Positions 28,061 through 37,758 are shown, numbered from the stretch's first letter. The stretch is DNA of 64,000 bases from JACDHG01 sp963811585 (GCA_963811585.1 CAWERR010000008.1:248001-312000); one strand, 5' to 3'. Numbers and translations are program-made. The notes: generated by a model from the sequence alone, not told the origin.

Positions 28061-29571
28061 TCAGGCTGCGCCGAGACGTCGGGTGCCGGTGTGGTCGACG
28101 AGCCAGTATCTGCCGTGGGGTGATCGCCACAGGTAGATGCCGGGGAAGGGTTGTTTGACTTGCCATCGGCTGTGGGTCTTGATCCGGTGGTGGCGTCGAG
28201 TCAGGGGTCCGAGTTTCCCGATCCCGGTTTGTCCGGGTGGTCCTCCGCCGCTTCCGTTGGTCGAGCTACTTCCGCCGGTCGAGCTTGTCGGGACCGAGGC
28301 GGTTCCGTTGGTCGAGCTTGTCGAGACCATGGGGATGTAGGGGATGGTGTGGTCGAGGTCCATCTCGCGGCTGGTGTTCGACGCGAAGGGGAAGACGTCG
28401 GCCGGCGTCATGAGGTGGACGGCTTCTCGCATCTGGTCGGGGATTTCGTAGGCGTCGACGGGTGCGATGCCGGCGAGGTCGAGGACGGGTTTGAGGGTGA
28501 TGGTGCAGTCGCCGAGCCACCGTTTGGCTTGGTCAACGGTGACGGGTCCGATCCCTTCGACCCGTGCCACCCCGTCACCGGAGTCCAGCGATTCCTTGGT
28601 CAGGTGGACGTAGAGGACTGCTTTGGGTCGGGGGTCGACCTTGATGCTGACACCCCGCACGAACGCCGCCGGGTTCCCCCACCGCTGACGCGGTCGAGTC
28701 GGGCGCCGTGGGCGTCGGCGTCGTCGAGTCCGATACTGGAGGGCACATCGTCGGGTAGGTCGGAGTCGTCTCGGTTCCGCACCTCAGCGGCGGTGGTGGC
28801 GTAGAGGTCGAGGGCTTGTTGGGGGCTGGCGAGGATCCCGACGGCTTTGGCTCGGCGGAGGTTCTTGTTGCGGGTGTCGCCGAGCAGTCCGATGCTGTCG
28901 GCGATCCGGTCGATGCTGGCGTCGAAGAACTTCAGGTCGACGGCGTCGGCGCGGATGAACGCGGTCCCGGTCTCATGATCTTCCGACGGCTTCACCCACA
29001 CCCCGTGCTGGGTCTGTCGAGCTTCGGCTTCGGCTGCGGCTCGCTCGGGGTCGGCGGCGGTGAGGGTGGCGTCGATCAGGTTCTCGATCCGGGTCCAGGT
29101 GAGCCGGTCGCCCCACCGGCTGACTTTGGCGTCGACGGCGGCCGCGGCGGCGGTGTCGTGGCTGCGGGTGGCTTGGGCGGTTTTGCGGCCGATCCACGGT
29201 TTCACTTCACCGGCACAGATCCGTGCCCACAGGTGGGGGAGGCGGTGGCGCAGGTCGAGGGCGTCGCTGATCAGGAGGTGCCCGGCCCAGGTGGAGACAC
29301 CGAGGACGGCACCGAGTTCGGCTGCAGCGAATTCGGCCACCTGCGGGGTGCCTTCGCCGCCGACCTGGATGAGTCGTTCGGCACCGGGCAGCGCGAACCC
29401 TGTCCCTTGGAGGGTGCCGTGCACGTCGGCCCAGTGGGCGGCGATCTGAAGCATCTCGACGTCGGCGGCCTCTGAGCGGCGGCGGGCTTCTTCGGCGCGG
29501 GTGAGGGTTTGGTCGGCGTCGAGGGTGTCGACGTCTGCGGCGGTGGTGGTGGCGGTGTGCGTGTCGTGCAT
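28061..29571 (-). CDS. 13E12-type DUF222/HNH endonuclease domain protein (one frameshift)
   Basis: The N-terminal DUF222 region has LTRAEEARRRSEAADVEMLQ, HWADVHG, FAAAELGAVLGVS and CAGEVKPWIGRKTAQATR. The C-terminal part has MDLDHTIPYIP and PLTRRHHRIKTHSRWQVKQP, the H-N-H-type nuclease core of the REP13E12 family found in many copies in actinobacterial genomes. The two parts are in different frames, meeting at a run of five Gs near 28670; adding one G restores GGGNPAAFVRG. About 25 residues of low-complexity T-S-S-T-N-G between the two HNH halves are translated palindromic repeats. Function unproven; these are probably selfish or recombination-related genes. Confidence 0.82.
28259..28328. repeat. 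GGTCGAGCTTGTCGAGACC palindromic repeats inside the HNH gene
   Basis: Copies at 28277-28295 (one mismatch) and 28310-28328 (exact), plus a truncated GGTCGAGCTAC at 28259-28269. The same 19-mer, in the other orientation, recurs 1.4 kb away on the far side of the gene. Here the copies lie in frame and add residues between the conserved DLDHTIPY and RRHHRIKTH motifs. Confidence 0.8.
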
Positions 29572-29663
29572 GGGAGTGAATCTATCGGTGACCGCCGACA
29601 GTTCTGAGGCTCAGAACCCCTTATTCACAAGGGTTTCCGAGACTTCTTGTTCTGTCGTTCCGC

Positions 29664-29879
29664 TGATCGAGCTTGTCGAGTCACCGGGGTCTCGACAAGC
29701 TCGACCGCCGGGTCTCGACAAGCTCGACCGCCGGAGGCGCGACCGCAGTCGCCTGCGTGTGGCAACCAACAGTGCGACTTCCGGCGTTGCTGCGCTCTTT
29801 CACCACAAGCGAAACCACCGGCGACCGATGGGTCTCGACAAGCTCGACTGACGGCGTCGCGGCGAGCTCGATCAGCGGC
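29664..29879. repeat. Cluster of GGTCTCGACAAGCTCGACC palindromic repeats
   Basis: This 312-base intergenic stretch (29572-29883) holds no gene. Exact copies of GGTCTCGACAAGCTCGACC start at 29688 and 29711, a one-mismatch copy at 29831, an inverted degenerate copy at 29664-29682 and a partial one near 29861. They resemble repeats widespread between genes of Nocardioidaceae and related actinobacteria. Confidence 0.8.
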
Positions 29880-29883
29880 AGGG

Positions 29884-30834
29884 TCAGGGGATTGCGCGGT
29901 GGAGCCGGTAGAACGTCGGCCGCCACCCGAATGCGAGGAACGCCCTCGACGAGTCAAGGTTGGTGGCACGCCAGTCACAGATCACGTGATCGTGGCCGGC
30001 CTCGCGTGCCCACCGCAGCAGGTCGGCCGTGATCGCCCGGCCGACGCCGAGCCCGCGTCCACCCGCTTTGACGACGACGATGCCGATCGTGGCGGACCCG
30101 GCCGGCGCCCTCAGGTCCTGGCGGGGGTCTGCGGTGACCTCGCCGTACCCGAGGTGGTCGCCGTCGCGCTCGGCCACAACGGCATACACACCGTCCTGGT
30201 TGAGGAACTCGCGCTGTCCGTCTACTGCGGTGTCGTACGACGTCGGGGTGCGCCTGCTGAACACCGGGCTTGCCTGGAGGTGATCGTCGAGGTCGAGCTC
30301 TGCCTGGCCCGCGGTCGCCGCCTCGTCGGGGCCGATCCGGCGGATCTTCAGGGCGGGGTCGCCGGCAGCGGCTAGTGGCCGACTGGTCCGCAGCGCCCAG
30401 GTGTGCTGGACACCGAAGCTGGAGACAAACCACGGCCACAGCAGCTCCTCGACAGCCGGCACGTGCACGACGTGTTGGCGAAGGCCTGAGTCCACCCAAT
30501 GCCGAGCGGCGTGGGCGTACAAGCTGCGGCTCGTCTCGGGGTCGGACGCGGCATGCCCGTCGAGGTCGACCCAGGCGTGACCGGTGAACCCGCCATCGGT
30601 CACGGGCGTGTAGACGAGGTACCCGATGACCTTGCCGTCCCGCCGCGCAACCCAGCCGGGTCGGGCTGCCTGCGCTCGAAGCGGCTCGCCTGCGCGAGCC
30701 TCGCTGAGCTCGGGCAGGACGGGGTCGGTGCTCCGGTGGCGCCGGTGCCGCTCGGCGAGCAGGCGCGCGGCAGCCTCGACGTGGTCGACAGACCAGTCGT
30801 CGAACCGCAGCGGTGGCACAGACATGGCGAGCAC
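29884..30834 (-). CDS. GNAT-family N-acetyltransferase (two-domain)
   Basis: 316 aa. The C-terminal half carries the acetyl-CoA loop region IGIVVVKAGGRGLGVGRAIT (R/Q-x-x-G-x-G/A) followed by DHVICDWRATNLDSSRAFLA. The N-terminal half (WVARRDGKVIGYLVYTPVTD, SLYAHAARHWVDSGLRQHVV) looks like a second, degenerate GNAT fold. The N-terminal start is uncertain: the GTG is used here, and an ATG three codons in (MSVPPLRFDDW) fits as well. Acceptor unknown. Its end lies next to the palindromic repeat cluster. Confidence 0.82.
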   Translation of the reverse strand: MLAMSVPPLRFDDWSVDHVEAAARLLAERHRRHRSTDPVLPELSEARAGEPLRAQAARPGWVARRDGKVIGYLVYTPVTDGGFTGHAWVDLDGHAASDPETSRSLYAHAARHWVDSGLRQHVVHVPAVEELLWPWFVSSFGVQHTWALRTSRPLAAAGDPALKIRRIGPDEAATAGQAELDLDDHLQASPVFSRRTPTSYDTAVDGQREFLNQDGVYAVVAERDGDHLGYGEVTADPRQDLRAPAGSATIGIVVVKAGGRGLGVGRAITADLLRWAREAGHDHVICDWRATNLDSSRAFLAFGWRPTFYRLHRAIP

Positions 30835-30878
30835 GGTAGCGCTGGCGCGTGTTCTTCGGCTCCTGATTTTCGGTGGCG

Positions 30879-31742
30879 TTAGCGATGCAGGAGGAAGTCC
30901 GTGATCCCGAAGCGGAGTCCACGTGCGTACACGTGCGACCGGTATGACGGCGACATGGTGTGCCGGGCGTCGCGCTGGTTGCGCATGTTCGCGAGCTCGA
31001 CCATGACGATCGGGCGCTTGCTCCAGTTGAGCGTGCCGAGGTCGGCACGGACGGAAAGACCGCCGCCCCTGGTCGACGGCACGGCGCCGGCGCGGATGAG
31101 CCCGCGTTGGACGTGCAGCCCGTACCGGTGCGAGGCACGCGTGAAGTCTTCGCTCCTGCCGCGCTGGTGGGCGGGCGTGATCACGAAGAATCCGCGAACG
31201 CTTGAGTCGGCTCCGTCAGCATGGATCGAGACGACAGCGTCAGCGTTGACGCGGTTGCCTGCGCGTCCACGGGTGTCGATGCACGGACCCCAGTCGTCAT
31301 ACGAGTTGGTCGTGCGGGTCAGGTGGACGGTGGCGCCGCGACTGGTCAGCTGGCGTTTGAGCGCGAGCGACGTACGCCACGCGAACGTCGCCTCCGGGAA
31401 GCCGCTGTTCGTCGATGTGCCGCTCGTGTTGCAGGCCTTGTCGAACCCGCCGGCGTTGACGGACCGGGTGGTCTGGGCAGCGTGGCGCGAGTTGCCGAGC
31501 TGGTGGCCGGGATCGATCACGATGACCAAACCGCGCAGTTGGCCGCCGTGGGCGTGCTGCGTGGCGGAATCCTCATGCGAAACCGGCCGCGCTTGGCGCA
31601 GCTCGATCTGTCGGTATGACGTCAGGGCTGACGTAAAGACCCCCGACTGGTCGCCTGGGCGCACCTGTGCGCCACCGGCGGACGGCACGGCAACGACCAC
31701 CGCGCACGCGGCGACCAGAGCAAGACGGGAGGGATGCATCAC
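30879..31742 (-). CDS. Secreted N-acetylmuramoyl-L-alanine amidase (Amidase_3)
   Basis: Signal peptide at residues 1-25 (LALVAACAVVVAVPSAGGA). The zinc-amidase core is VIVIDPGHQLGN (H80), FPEATFAW (E117), VVSIHADGAD (H174), and VMVELANMRNQRDA (E249, the catalytic glutamate). This is the full ligand set of Amidase_3/AmiC-type enzymes, which cut the bond between muramic acid and the stem peptide. 287 aa with no wall-binding repeats, so a free or periplasm-like enzyme. The start is the first of two adjacent Met codons. It follows the lipoprotein gene by about 25 bases on the same strand. Confidence 0.93.
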   Translation of the reverse strand: MMHPSRLALVAACAVVVAVPSAGGAQVRPGDQSGVFTSALTSYRQIELRQARPVSHEDSATQHAHGGQLRGLVIVIDPGHQLGNSRHAAQTTRSVNAGGFDKACNTSGTSTNSGFPEATFAWRTSLALKRQLTSRGATVHLTRTTNSYDDWGPCIDTRGRAGNRVNADAVVSIHADGADSSVRGFFVITPAHQRGRSEDFTRASHRYGLHVQRGLIRAGAVPSTRGGGLSVRADLGTLNWSKRPIVMVELANMRNQRDARHTMSPSYRSHVYARGLRFGITDFLLHR

Positions 31743-31765
31743 TTTCAGGGTAACCGGCAGTCCGC

Positions 31766-32503
31766 TCAGCGGAGGTCGGAGCGCACGGCCGGCAGCGAGC
31801 CGCGGTCTGCCGACAACCAGCAGTCCGCCGTCCGCTCACCGGAGGCCCAAGCAAGGGCGTTCTCGGGGTAGAACGCCGACACGCTGTGACCCTGCTTCAG
31901 GTGGCCGGCGGCATCGGCTGAAGCGTTGCATGCATTGGAGGCACGGGCGGCGACGTTGGCGGGGAACTTCTCATCGAGCGTTCCGACGGCGGGGGCGACG
32001 ACCAGCTCCTGGGCGACATGGGGCTCGTCGCACGGCACGTAGACCTGGTCGGCCTGTGGGTCGAACGGTGCGCCCAGACATGCTTGGAAGTGGGCCGCTG
32101 CGCCCTTGCGTAGTACGCCTTCGAGCGACCTCGTGAGCGTTTGGTAGCCGGACTTCGCCTGAGTGGAGTTGCGGAGCAGCACGTCACACCGGTAGTAGGA
32201 GTCGTCCTGCGCGACCCACAGCCGCACGTCGAGCCGGGTGTTGAAGTCCTGGCCCAGGAAGTTCGCCTGCGCACGCCGACATGGCTCGAGAGTCTCGGCG
32301 TTGCCGGTGGGTGGGCCTTCGCTTACGTAGACCGCCTGCGCGAGATGCCGCTTCGTGCAACTGATCACCTGGTCGGAGCCGGGCGCGAGGCAGTCGCCGA
32401 CTGCGACCTTCGCGGCAGGTGGGGGCGGCTCCTCGGCATCCGATGAGCATCCGATGAGACTCAGCAGTGTGGTCGCGAGCAGGAGACCCTGCCACTTGAC
32501 CAT
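31766..32503 (-). CDS. Septum_form-like lipoprotein
   Basis: Lipobox LSLIGC at residues 14-19, then a Pro-rich spacer. Two similar segments follow, VISCTKRHLAQAVYVSEG and VYVPCDEPHVAQELVVAP. Their C-x-x-x-H/E-P-H-x-x-E pattern is that of the Septum_form domain of actinobacterial membrane proteins. Probably anchored on the outer face of the membrane. GAGG lies upstream of the ATG. The next gene downstream is the amidase, which fits a wall-related role, but the function is not known. Confidence 0.78.
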   Translation of the reverse strand: MVKWQGLLLATTLLSLIGCSSDAEEPPPPAAKVAVGDCLAPGSDQVISCTKRHLAQAVYVSEGPPTGNAETLEPCRRAQANFLGQDFNTRLDVRLWVAQDDSYYRCDVLLRNSTQAKSGYQTLTRSLEGVLRKGAAAHFQACLGAPFDPQADQVYVPCDEPHVAQELVVAPAVGTLDEKFPANVAARASNACNASADAAGHLKQGHSVSAFYPENALAWASGERTADCWLSADRGSLPAVRSDLR

Positions 32504-32589
32504 CGTGGCTCCTCTAGGTGGTGCGTGTGGGCGGACTTGTAAGTCTAGTTTGTGGCGACTCGGAGGGCGGGAGGTGGCGACTCGCGGGA

Positions 32590-33294
32590 TTAGGCGCTGG
32601 ACAAGAGCCAGGGAAGCCCCGCCAGCGCCAGGCCGATCAGCACTATCAGCCAGTCGCCCCACCGCCACGGAGCGGGTTCGGCCCAGGTGCGATCGGTGGC
32701 GGTCGCGAACCCGCGCGCATCCATCGCCACTGCCATCGATCCGGTGCGTCGCAGTGACACGACGAGTAGGGAAAACGCGCTGCCAGCCGACTCGCGCAGC
32801 CGCTTGACGGGTCCGCCGCCGGACCCGAGGCCGCGCGAACGTCGCGCGCGCTGGATGATCCGCCACTCCTCCCCAAACGCGTCGAGCCGCTGCAGCACCG
32901 ACGTGCACGCGACCACACCCCGCGCGGGCAGGTGCAGGCGCTGGGCTAGATGGTCGCCAAGCTCACTCGGCCTGATCAGCCCCAGCAGCAGGGCTCCCGG
33001 TATGACGATGTAGAGGATCCGGCAGGCGGCGGTGGCGGCTTCGGTCAGGTCACGTCCGGCGTAAAGATATGTCGTGACGGCGATCCCGGCCGCCGCCACG
33101 AGCCCGAACGCCATCCGCAGCACTGTCGCCCGGATGTCGCGGACGAGCCATCCGAGTGCGGCCACTTCGAACAGCAAGGCAATCGAGCCGACCGACGCAG
33201 TCTCAATTGCCAGCGCGCCTGCCACGGGCAGCAGGCTCGCCGCGAGCAGCGACAGCGGCCCGCGCGGCACCCACTGAGTAACAGCGCCCGTCAT
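32590..33294 (-). CDS. ykoC: ECF transporter T component (YkoC/CbiQ-like)
   Basis: Hydrophobic protein with about five membrane helices (LLAASLLPVAGALAIETASV, GSIALLFEVAALGWLV). The two coupling helices contain the Ala-Arg-Gly-type motifs: RIIQRARRSRGLG and VAMDARGFATATDR. It couples ATP hydrolysis by the twin ATPase to the substrate-binding S component. The ATG overlaps the stop of the ATPase gene by 4 bases, and the order S-A-T matches Bacillus ykoE-ykoD-ykoC. With the TPP riboswitch upstream, the likely cargo is hydroxymethylpyrimidine or thiamine. The frame is intact. Confidence 0.88.
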   Translation of the reverse strand: MTGAVTQWVPRGPLSLLAASLLPVAGALAIETASVGSIALLFEVAALGWLVRDIRATVLRMAFGLVAAAGIAVTTYLYAGRDLTEAATAACRILYIVIPGALLLGLIRPSELGDHLAQRLHLPARGVVACTSVLQRLDAFGEEWRIIQRARRSRGLGSGGGPVKRLRESAGSAFSLLVVSLRRTGSMAVAMDARGFATATDRTWAEPAPWRWGDWLIVLIGLALAGLPWLLSSA

Positions 33295-34783
33295 CGCGCC
33301 CGACCTGAATCCAGCGCGATCTCGTCGTCGGCAACGGCCGACACCGCCCGGCGGTCGTGGGTACTGACCGCCGCGCCGGCCCCGGCACGTCGAGCGGCTG
33401 TGACGGCACCGACGACCGCGGCCCACGTCGCGCGGTCCTGACCGACCGTCGGCTCATCGAGCAGTACGGCGAAGGGGCCATGCGCGAGTGCCGCCGCCAC
33501 CATCAGCCGCCGCTGCTCGCCACCCGACAGGTGGTAGGGACTCGACGTCGTCAGCTGTGACAGCCCGAACAGGTCGAGTAACCCTTCGGCCCGAGCGCGC
33601 AAGCGCGCTGTGTCACGTCCCGTCGCCCTGCCGGCGGCGAGCACCTCATCAATGACCGTCTTCGTCACCACCCCGTGCTCAGGCACCTGTGGCACCCACG
33701 ACAGGCGGGCCGCCAGGTCTGCACCCGACCAGCGCCAGGGCTCGGCGCCCTTGCGGGTGGCGAGTTCCGGGTGGGAGACGACCCGACCTGACGTCGGTCT
33801 GACCAGCCCGGCCAAGGTCGCCACCAACGTCGACTTGCCCGCACCGCTCGGCCCGGTGACCGCAAGTGTTTGACCTGCCGCCAGGTTGGCATCGACACCG
33901 TCGACCGCCACCGTCGGCGGCCTGCGCTGCCCACCCAAGCGGGCGCGCAGCTCAACCCGGACCTGCTCGGCGGCGACGAGTTGCTCAGGTCCAGTGGACC
34001 ACGGGCCGACGAGGTCCGGGTCCACCGCGACAGGCTCGGGATCCGGCAGGCCCGGCACCCACACTCCTTGCTCGGCCAGCGCTGGCCCATCGGCAGCCAG
34101 GACCTCTAGCACGGGGCCGTCGGCCACGATGCGCCCCGAGGCATCGAGGACGACGAGCCGGTCGGCGAAGTCGAGCCACGGCTCGAGGTGGTGCTCGACC
34201 ACGACGGTCGTGCAGCCGAGCCGCTCGACCTCACGCGCGGATCGCCGCCCGCACGGCCGCCGCGGCGGCATCGTCGAGCATCGAGGTCGGCTCGTCGAGC
34301 AGGAGCACCGGGGTGTCGAGGACGAGGCTGCCGGCCAGCGCGAGCCGCTGGGTCTCCCCGCCCGACAGGGCCGCGCGTCGAGATGGTCGACGTCGTACGG
34401 GAAGCTGCTCGCGCTCGAGCGCCGCCGCCACCTGCGGCCAGATCGCCGCTGCGCGGGACCCGCAGGTTCTCCAGCCCGAACGCGACGTCGCGCCCGACCG
34501 TCTCGGCGACGACGCGCGGCCTGCGGGTCCTGCAGCAGCAGGCCGACGTCGCCGGCGGCGCTGAGCGCACGTCGGCGCCGTCGACGAGTACCCGTCCCGT
34601 CAGGTCGCCGTGGTCGGCGGTCAGCAGCAGGCCGGCGAGGGCGCGGAGCAGGGTCGACTTGCCCGCGCCGCTGGGTCCCGCGAGCAGAACGCGCTGGCCG
34701 GCCGGGATGTCGAGGTCCAGCGCGTCGAAGACCGGCGTACGACGACGCGAGCGGTCGCCAGGTGAGCCCTCGGCATCGGACAC
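33291..34783 (-). CDS. ykoD: ECF transporter ATPase with two ABC domains (YkoD-like; frameshifted)
   Basis: Two complete ATPase units in one gene. First unit: VLLAGPSGAGKSTLLRALAG, LLLQDPQA, LSGGETQRLALAGSL, VLLLDEPTSMLDD. Second unit: LAVTGPSGAGKSTLVATLAG, LSWVPQVPEH, LSGGEQRRLMVAAALAHG, AVLLDEPTVGQDRA. This tandem arrangement is that of YkoD. The second unit is in a clean frame; the first needs several one-base corrections between 34240 and 34740. The start is uncertain (a GTG at 34783 is used). The stop overlaps ykoC by 4 bases. Confidence 0.88.
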
Positions 34784-34809
34784 CTCGGCGCCGGCCGACC
34801 GCGGCTACG

Positions 34810-35445
34810 TCAGGTGCGATGCCGTTCGGCTGCTTCGCGACCGGCCGGCAGCGCGTCGATCGCCCCGGTCGCGGCCAGCGCGCGGACCAGCAGCCAGCCA
34901 CCGACGCCGGCGACGACGCGCGCCGGACAGCATGAAGCAGCCGACGTAGGCGAGCTTCCACGTCGTCGACATGCCCTGCCAGTAGGCGTTCCACTCGTAG
35001 AGGAACTCGAAGGAACGCTGCCAAGACGCCGCCGAGCATCGCGACCGGCCAGGTGAAGCGGCGGAACAGGAAGATCGCCAGCGCGATCTCGACGCCGAGG
35101 CCTTGGAGGCAGCCGGAGAGCAGCACGGTCGCCCAGCCCCACTCGTTGCCGATGATGCGCCGAGACCGCGGCCGCGAGGATCTCGGCGAAGAACGCGGCG
35201 CCCGGGCGGCGGACGACGAGACCGGCGACGACGCCGGCGATCAGCCAGGGCCCGCCGAGCAGGCCGATGACGGCGCCGAGAAGCCGGTGAGCGGCGTGCG
35301 TCAGCGCCGTGTACGCTGGATCCAGCCCCAGTAGGCGACGCCGAAGATGACGCCGATCAGGGCCGTCGTCATCAGGTCGATGGTGCGCCACGGGCCCGGT
35401 GGTCGGCCGACTGGACCGTCGCGGTTGGTGGTTTCTGGTAGTCAT
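34810..35445 (-). CDS. ykoE: ECF transporter S component, YkoE family (frameshifted)
   Basis: Reading across frames gives MTTRNHQP, a first helix AYTALTHAAHRLLGAVIGLL, GPWLIAGVVAGLVVRRPGAA, FFAEILAAAVSA, then GCLQGLGVEIALAIFLFRRF and TWPVAMLGGVLAA, ending ALPAGREAAERHRT. The RKPGAA-like loop and the QGLGxE helix are characteristic of YkoE, the membrane-embedded substrate-binding subunit for the thiamine precursor HMP. At least three one-base indels break it (near 35420, 35160 and 34990). The ATG has GAGG upstream. It lies 60 bases downstream of a TPP riboswitch, which should shut it off when thiamine pyrophosphate is high. Confidence 0.87.
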   Translation of the reverse strand: MTTRNHQPRRSSRPTTGPVAHHRPDDDGPDRRHLRRRLLGLDPAYTALTHAAHRLLGAVIGLLGGPWLIAGVVAGLVVRRPGAAFFAEILAAAVSAHHRQRVGLGDRAALRLPPRPRRRDRAGDLPVPPLHLAGRDARRRLGSVPSSSSTSGTPTGRACRRRGSSPTSAASCCPARVVAGVGGWLLVRALAATGAIDALPAGREAAERHRT

Positions 35446-35504
35446 GGTGAGAACCTCCCAGGTCAGGGAGGGGAAGCAGACCGGTCTGTCTGCTCGAGAC
35501 TCGA

Positions 35505-35585
35505 CTACCTACGCCGGTGCTAACCGGATCAGGTTCGAGGGTCTGCGGATCTGCCGCACTCTCAGCGCTGTGTGCGCTCCCCTGT
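35505..35585 (-). promoter_or_regulatory. TPP (THI-box) riboswitch
   Basis: On the minus strand the order is GGGGAGCGC, CGCTGAGAGTGCGGC, then GACCCTCGAACCTGATCC and GGTTAGCACCGGCGTAGG. These are the conserved THI-box pieces (CTGAGA and ACCTGATCxGGxTAxxxCCxGCGTAGG). It is placed directly upstream of ykoE. In high-GC actinobacteria the usual output is translational, by hiding the ribosome site. Confidence 0.95.
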
Positions 35586-35749
35586 CGTTCGCTCCAGCCT
35601 AGCCCCGTAGGCCGTGGCGACGCGACTACGGCCTCCACGCGGATTCGCGGGCGCTCTGCACGATCGCGGCACTCGGCGGTTTACGATGGGTCGCGTCCGC
35701 GACGTCGTCGCGGGCGCTCCACGCCAGGATCGAGGGATGGGGTTGGTGG

Positions 35750-36993
35750 ATGACGAAGCGGGCCTACGGCTTTGCCGTCGGGCTCGGCGTTGGCCGTCGG
35801 CATCTTGGCCTGGGTCGCGTCGTACCACTACAACCTGCCGCTGCGTGACCCTGACGGACTCGCCGGGCCGGCCTACGTCCGGCTCCCGCTGCATCGTCCT
35901 GCTCTTCTACCTGGCCGACGTCGTGCCGCGCGCGTTCTATCGCCAACCGCGGCTTCGGCAGCTTCTTCGCGTCGTCAAGGAGTACACCAAGGAGCGCTGG
36001 ACCCGCAGCCGGATCGCGCTGGTCGTGGTCGGCCTGTCCAGCTTCTACGTCGTCTACGTCGCCTACCGCAACCTCAAGGGCTTCCTGCCCTTCGTCCGCG
36101 ACGACAAGCTGTACGACCCGTGCTGAAGCGGCTCGACAAGGTGCTGATGTTCGACCACTACCCGGCCGATCGTCCTGCACACGCTGCTCGGCACCGGCAT
36201 CTCCGCGCACGTGCTGTCGTTCGTCTACACGGCTTCCTGCTGTTCGTGCCGCTGAGCCTCGGCGCCGCCCTGGTCTGGTCGAAGAACGTCGCGACCGGCT
36301 TCTGGTACGTCACGGCGCTGTGCGTCAACTGGGTGCTCGGCGCGCTGAGCTACTACTGGGTGCCGTCGCTCGGCCCGTTCATGTCGAAGCCGTCGCTGTT
36401 CATCGACCTGCCCGACACCGGGGTGACCGGCCTGCAGAACGGCGCTGGCCAACGGGCGCAGCAAGCTATCTCGAGGACCCGCACGCCACCCAGTCGGTGC
36501 AGAGCGTGGCGGCGTTCGCGTCGCTGCACGTGTCGATCATCTTCACCGCTGCGCTGATCTGCCACTTCGTGATCCCCAACAAGTGGGTGCGCTGGGTGAT
36601 GTGGGTCTTCTTCGTGCTGACCGCGATCTCGACGATCTACTTCGGCTGGCACTACCTGCTCGACGACGTCGCCGGCCTGGCGATCGGCTTGCATCGCGGT
36701 GTGGATCGGCGCCAAGACCACCGGGCACAGATGCGGGTGCAGCGCCATGTCGCGCTCGAGGGCGACGGCGTGATCGGCGTCTTCCCGCCTGGGTCCTCTG
36801 GCCGCAACGACCGCGAGGTCGAGCCCGCGCTTGTCGGGACGGGTTCTGGACTCCGCGGCGAAGCCGTTGCGCCGGAGGCGGCGAGCCGGAGGGCAAGGAG
36901 CCTGACCGTCGTACGACGCCGGACGTCGAGCCGCAGGACGGCACGCATGACCACGACAGTGCGAGCCCCGCCAGCGACAAACCCCCGACATGA
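35750..36993 (+). CDS. PAP2-superfamily membrane protein (frameshifted)
   Basis: Reconstructed from several frames: AYGFAVGLGVAVGILAWVAS, VLLFYLADVVPRAFYRQP, SRIALVVVGLSSFYVVYVAY, then a PAP2 core with FASLHVSIIFTAALICHF (S-x-H) and YFGWHYLLDDVAGLAIGL (H-x-x-x-D). This is the pattern of the inositolphosphotransferase/Aur1-like PAP2 branch (with a YNLKGFLPF-type loop: YRNLKGFLPFVRDD). About six to eight membrane helices and a charged C-terminal tail ending SPASDKPPT. Possibly a phospholipid head-group transferase or phosphatase. The TGA overlaps the next ATG by 4 bases. At least five indels are needed. Confidence 0.75.
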
Positions 36994-37758
36994 CGAAGCC
37001 CGACGAGCTCGTCCATCTCGAGGTCGCCGATCAGGTCGCCACGATCACGCTGGACTCGCCGGCCAACCGCAACGCGCTGTCGCGCCGGCTGGTCGCCGAG
37101 CTGACGGCACACCTGGAGCAGGCCGGCGTCCGACGACGTCCGGGTCGTCGTGCTCACCCACACCGGCACGACGTTCTGCGCCGGTGCGGACATGACCGAG
37201 GCGCTCGAGGACGGGATGGAGGAGGGGACGCGGGCGCTGCTTGCGCTGCTGCGCTCGTCGTGGCATTGCCCAAGCCGGTCGTCGCCGTCGTCCGTGGGCA
37301 TGCCCGCGCCGGTGGAGTCGGCCTCGTCGGCGCCTGCGACGTCGCGCTGGTCAGCGACCAGTGCACGTTCGCCTTCAGCGAGTCCCTGCTCGGGTCTGGC
37401 GCCGGCGATCATCTCGCTGACGACGAGCAGCCGGCTCGGCGACAGGGACGCGGCGCGCAAGTACCTGACCGGTGCGACGTTCGACGGCGCCGAGGCGGCC
37501 CGCGGCGGCCTGGTCACCCAGGCCGTGCCCGCGGACGCGCTCGACGCAGCTGTTGCTCGCTGGTCGCGGAGCTGCGAAGGCGTCGCCGCAGGGACTGCGC
37601 GAGACCAAGCGGCTGCTCAACCAGCCGTTGCTCGACCGGATCGACGACCGAGGGCGAGGAGTTGGTCGCCCTGTCGGCCGAGCTGTTCGCCTCCGACGAG
37701 GCGCGCGAGGGCATGCGCGCGTTCCGCGAGCGGCGCCCCGCTCGCGTGGGCTGACTGA
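36990..37758 (+). CDS. Enoyl-CoA hydratase/isomerase family protein (frameshifted)
   Basis: Crotonase fold: VATITLDSPANRNALSRRLV, VVVLTHTGTTFCAGADMTEA (first oxyanion-hole strand and CoA loop), VVAVVRGHARAGGVGLVGAC (second oxyanion glycine), FAFSESLLGLAPAI, and a C-terminal LRETKRLLNQPLLDR helix. Typical length near 255 aa once indels near 37130, 37255, 37400, 37560, 37650 and 37735 are corrected. The end is read as LAWAD with one extra C before it. The specific substrate cannot be told; neighbours give no complete pathway. Starts within the stop of the PAP2 gene. Confidence 0.85.
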
